Shown: in pieces, positions 37,663 through 39,673 of the stretch | How the letters are laid out: every line of letters begins with the position of its first letter | Numbering within the stretch: position 1 is the first letter of the stretch | Assembly (NCBI GenBank): GCA_903994455.1 | Contig: CAJEXI010000031.1 | Coordinates: 1 to 39,673 of the forward strand | From: an uncultured Chlorobiaceae bacterium | GTDB lineage: Bacteria; Bacteroidota; Chlorobiia; Chlorobiales; Chlorobiaceae | DNA length: 39,673 nucleotides | Direction: 5' to 3' | Made by a program: the position numbers and the translations under genes | Notes under the pieces: generated by a model | Told to the model about the DNA's origin: nothing | Seen by the model: the letters and a program-made list of their open reading frames with translations, nothing else | Databases searched by the model: none

Positions 37663-38613
37663 TTATGACACATCCGATTTATTGAAAACAGCTTCCAGAG
37701 TCGGAGCTGTGAGAACTGCTTTACCCCAAGCTTCAAGCTCCTTTCTTTTGGCACTTTTCAACTGCACTGAAGCCCATTCGGGCAATAGGCCAAAGCGGCA
37801 CTCAAGCTGACTTTTCAGTAAGGTGTATTGGCCCCTGACCATGCCAATTCGTTCTACACTTGTAATGTATTCCATGTTTTCATTCTCCTCAATGGTTTCA
37901 AGTTCTTGCCAGACCTGGCTGTTCAACCATTCGGGCAGTTGCATCAACCAGTCTAAAATATAAAATAAATCAATGATACGTTGTTTATCCCATTGATGCT
38001 GATAGAGGATTCGCAATAAACGGATTTTTGCTGCGTAGCGTTCCTGATCCTGCTTTTTGGTTTTTTGGGTCAGGATATGAGCTGCGGTAATCCATCCAAA
38101 AACGTTATCTGATTCCAGCAGCTCATCAAGTCGTTCTTCGTAATCGGTCAGCTTGGCCATCAGAAAATTGAAGGTATGACTACACCCCAGCACTGTCAAG
38201 CTGTAAGAGGTGGGTTTCCACTGTTTGTGTGTATCCGCCAGTACTGCCAGGCTGGCAACAGGTCGCCTGTATCGGTCAAAAATACGGTAATTGTAAACAA
38301 ACATTCGTTCGGCAAATCCAGCCTGCTGTGTGCCCTGTACTTCAACGTGAATGTATATCCACTTCTCGTCACCATTCAACACATTCACCCTGACCAACTT
38401 GTCAACAAAACGCTTCCCCAACTTGGCATCCTGAACTATGGCCCGCAGCTCCTGATCCAGAAAAACATGCTCCTTTGCCCAATCTATTTCAGCATGAACC
38501 AGCGGCAAGTAGAATTCCATGAACTCTTGAAGGTAGTTCTCAACGGCCCTTTTCCACGGGCTGTCATACTTATCATTTGGCGTATCCATAGGTTGTGTTC
38601 CAGTAACGTTCAT
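37663..38613 (-). CDS. Rpn-like PD-(D/E)XK nuclease ('putative transposase' family)
   Basis: The 316-residue protein has the N-terminal nuclease core of Rpn/YhgA-like proteins: DSPWKRAVENYLQEFMEFY near 17-35, LGKRFVDKLVRV near 65-76 with Asp71, and WIYIHVEVQG near 85-94 with the Glu91-x-Gln93 catalytic pair. The C-terminal half is helical and less conserved (WDKQRIIDLFYILDWLMQLP), ending in a variable tail. Relatives promote RecA-independent recombination or act as DNA nucleases, and are often labelled putative transposases without inverted repeats. The frame is intact. It diverges from the GmrSD remnant to its right. Confidence 0.8.
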   Translation of the reverse strand: MNVTGTQPMDTPNDKYDSPWKRAVENYLQEFMEFYLPLVHAEIDWAKEHVFLDQELRAIVQDAKLGKRFVDKLVRVNVLNGDEKWIYIHVEVQGTQQAGFAERMFVYNYRIFDRYRRPVASLAVLADTHKQWKPTSYSLTVLGCSHTFNFLMAKLTDYEERLDELLESDNVFGWITAAHILTQKTKKQDQERYAAKIRLLRILYQHQWDKQRIIDLFYILDWLMQLPEWLNSQVWQELETIEENENMEYITSVERIGMVRGQYTLLKSQLECRFGLLPEWASVQLKSAKRKELEAWGKAVLTAPTLEAVFNKSDVS

Positions 38614-38830
38614 TGCGCAGAGAGTGTATGCGCAGCGACGCGTAATAATTAGTATGTAAACACTGTAATAATATCAATAATCTCACTTGATACAAAATAA
38701 TCCAGATATTTTACGCTCCAATGTTTATTGTCAGCATCCAGTTCGGAGTTATGCAGAACGGTCTGGATACCGTCACCACCTGCTCTATAGTCGTTCCAGA
38801 CTCAAGTGGACAAAGGGGGGCGGGCTTCAG

Positions 38831-39118
38831 GCAAAATTCAATGATAAAGGGTTCCTGTCGCGAGACATAAGTGTCAAGGAGATGATTGAACACCGGGGGG
38901 ATATCCATCATATTTTTCCTCGGCAGTATTTGAAAGAGAATGGTTTCAGCCAGAGCCAGTATAATCAGGTAGCGAACTATGTCTATGTTCAGCAGGAGAT
39001 TAACATCAAGGTAGGGAAGCTCGCTTTTGGCGGGATTGATACTCTTCCGGATTTTGAAGCAAACCTTGAGGCTAACTGCATTCCCGGTACAATCTATCAG
39101 ATGACGTTACAAGATTAA
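38831..39118 (+). pseudogene. C-terminal (DUF1524/HNH) fragment of a GmrSD-like enzyme
   Basis: From about 38831 the frame reads AKFNDKGFLSRDISVKEMIE, then DIHHIFPRQYLKENGFSQSQ, then NQVANYVYVQQEINIKVG. The D-I-H-H-I-F-P core is the HNH-type active site of the DUF1524 half of GmrSD-type restriction enzymes, and NQVANYVYxxxxxN matches its downstream helix. The DUF262 ATPase half is absent and the upstream in-frame residues (38687-38830) are unrelated, so this is a truncated remnant. It is a different subfamily from the intact cassette enzyme at 789-2606. Confidence 0.7.
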
Positions 39119-39210
39119 GAGGATTTTCTTGGGGCTCGCAGAGTGTTGATGGCGCAGAAGATTAAACGATATTATCAAAATTTATAACGAGATACCTCGC
39201 TTTGAGTAAC

Positions 39211-39350
39211 TGGCATTGTTGCCGCCTTGGGTAACGGATTGGCAAGAGCGTTCATGAGCATTCGTGCACTTGTCCGATACGCTTTTTGTCGGAGATCAGA
39301 ATTTGGTGAATACCCCGGATGTGCTCACATGGTCTGTGTGTGCTTTTTCA
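39211..39350 (-). pseudogene. Collapsed second copy of the SIR2-HerA-KTSC locus
   Basis: Bases 39274-39328 repeat 35821-35875, the 5' part of the SIR2 gene, without mismatch over 55 bases, and similarity continues with differences to about 39350. Immediately to the left, 39211-39240 resembles 32833-32862, the herA end and KTSC ribosome site and start (TGGCATTGT-CGCC-CCTTGGGTAA pattern). In the intact locus these two segments are about 3 kb apart. Here roughly 30 bases separate them. A homologous operon in the same orientation appears to have lost almost everything between. Confidence 0.75.
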
Positions 39351-39604
39351 TGGGTTCCGATAAGGCTTCCCTGTAAAGATGGTAATGAAATTGCTTGGTG
39401 ATCACGCATTAATGGCGTATTTTATGTAGTGATTTTGAGACATAATAGAAGCGTAACAGAATATTTGCAGGTGAGTAATTTCCTGGAGTTGGCGAATATA
39501 TCTGTGAAAATATTTATGGAATCAAGTTTATTTTTTTATAATGCAGACAATAGTACTTATCACGCTTCCCGTAAGAACAGCGTACCAGGTTAAGTCTTTT
39601 GCTT

Positions 39605-39642
39605 AGGCCTCACGGGTTCCTTAATCTGTGAGGCCTTTTTTT
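39605..39642 (+). terminator. Rho-independent terminator
   Basis: A perfect nine-base stem AGGCCTCAC (39605-39613) pairs with GTGAGGCCT (39628-39636), with a 14-base loop and a run of seven T directly after. It would stop transcription on the plus strand. No intact gene precedes it in the window, so it may belong to a lost gene or an unrecognised small RNA. Confidence 0.75.
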
Positions 39643-39673
39643 ATTTATGGTTATGAATTATCACAAGCAAGCC

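Noticed and set aside
37459..37668. 69-residue plus-strand frame before the Rpn-like gene
   Set aside because: It has plausible composition but no recognisable family, no ribosome site, and lies among relics, so it is mentioned only within the relic stretch.
1..39673. CRISPR arrays, tRNA and rRNA genes
   Set aside because: No regularly spaced direct repeats were seen and no cloverleaf or rRNA-like stretch was recognised by eye. A covariance-model scan could still find a tRNA.

Overview
The window is a dense bacterial defence island, about 39.6 kb of it genuine. The first 79 bases are sequencing-library adapter, so the left end is a contig edge. No rRNA or tRNA gene was recognised and there is no strong taxonomic marker. 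The mix of mid-GC genes (DISARM-like, HerA, Rpn-like, HigBA) with AT-rich insertions, and the general look of the proteins, would fit a green sulfur bacterium (Chlorobiota) or a relative. I hold that only at about even odds.

Layout. (1) 81-2702: two AT-rich integron gene cassettes. The first is a truncated McrC-like nuclease and the second a GmrSD/DUF262-type restriction enzyme. Each ends in an attC site, and no integrase gene is visible. (2) 2703-9100: a graveyard of broken genes. It holds a REP-type transposase stub, a DUF1016 nuclease with two frameshifts plus a second small copy, the tail of a DNA methyltransferase, a RelE/ParE-like toxin relic and a frameshifted DUF4365-like pair. Among these sit an intact higBA pair, an orphan 238-residue gene and a PIN toxin with an internal gap. 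(3) 9615-21435: a three-gene operon with overlapping start/stop codons. It encodes a 1726-residue YprA/DrmA-type helicase, a DrmD-like SNF2 ATPase and a DrmMI/Eco57I-like adenine methyltransferase, and is read as a compact DISARM-related antiphage system. An orphan membrane protein gene follows (21502-22134).

(4) 22269-30613, minus strand: the most novel-looking part, a tightly packed, very AT-rich eight-gene operon. It carries a complete branched-chain-amino-acid-type (HAAT) ABC importer (two ATPases, lipoprotein binding protein, two permeases). Interleaved with these genes are two radical SAM enzymes, one with an apparent B12-binding domain, and a four-helix membrane protein with a large unknown soluble domain. 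The gene order suggests one functional unit that makes, modifies or senses a small molecule handled by the importer. The function is unknown.

(5) 30800-35900, minus strand: a SIR2-HerA antiphage module followed in the same operon by a KTSC protein, an unknown 141-residue protein and an IrrE/ImmA-like protein lacking its zinc motif. (6) 36174-39673: an Abi_2 pseudogene, relics, an Rpn-like PD-(D/E)XK nuclease, the tail of a second GmrSD-type enzyme, and a collapsed second copy of the SIR2-HerA-KTSC locus (39211-39350). The scar, the relics and the cassettes together show repeated gain and loss of defence genes here.
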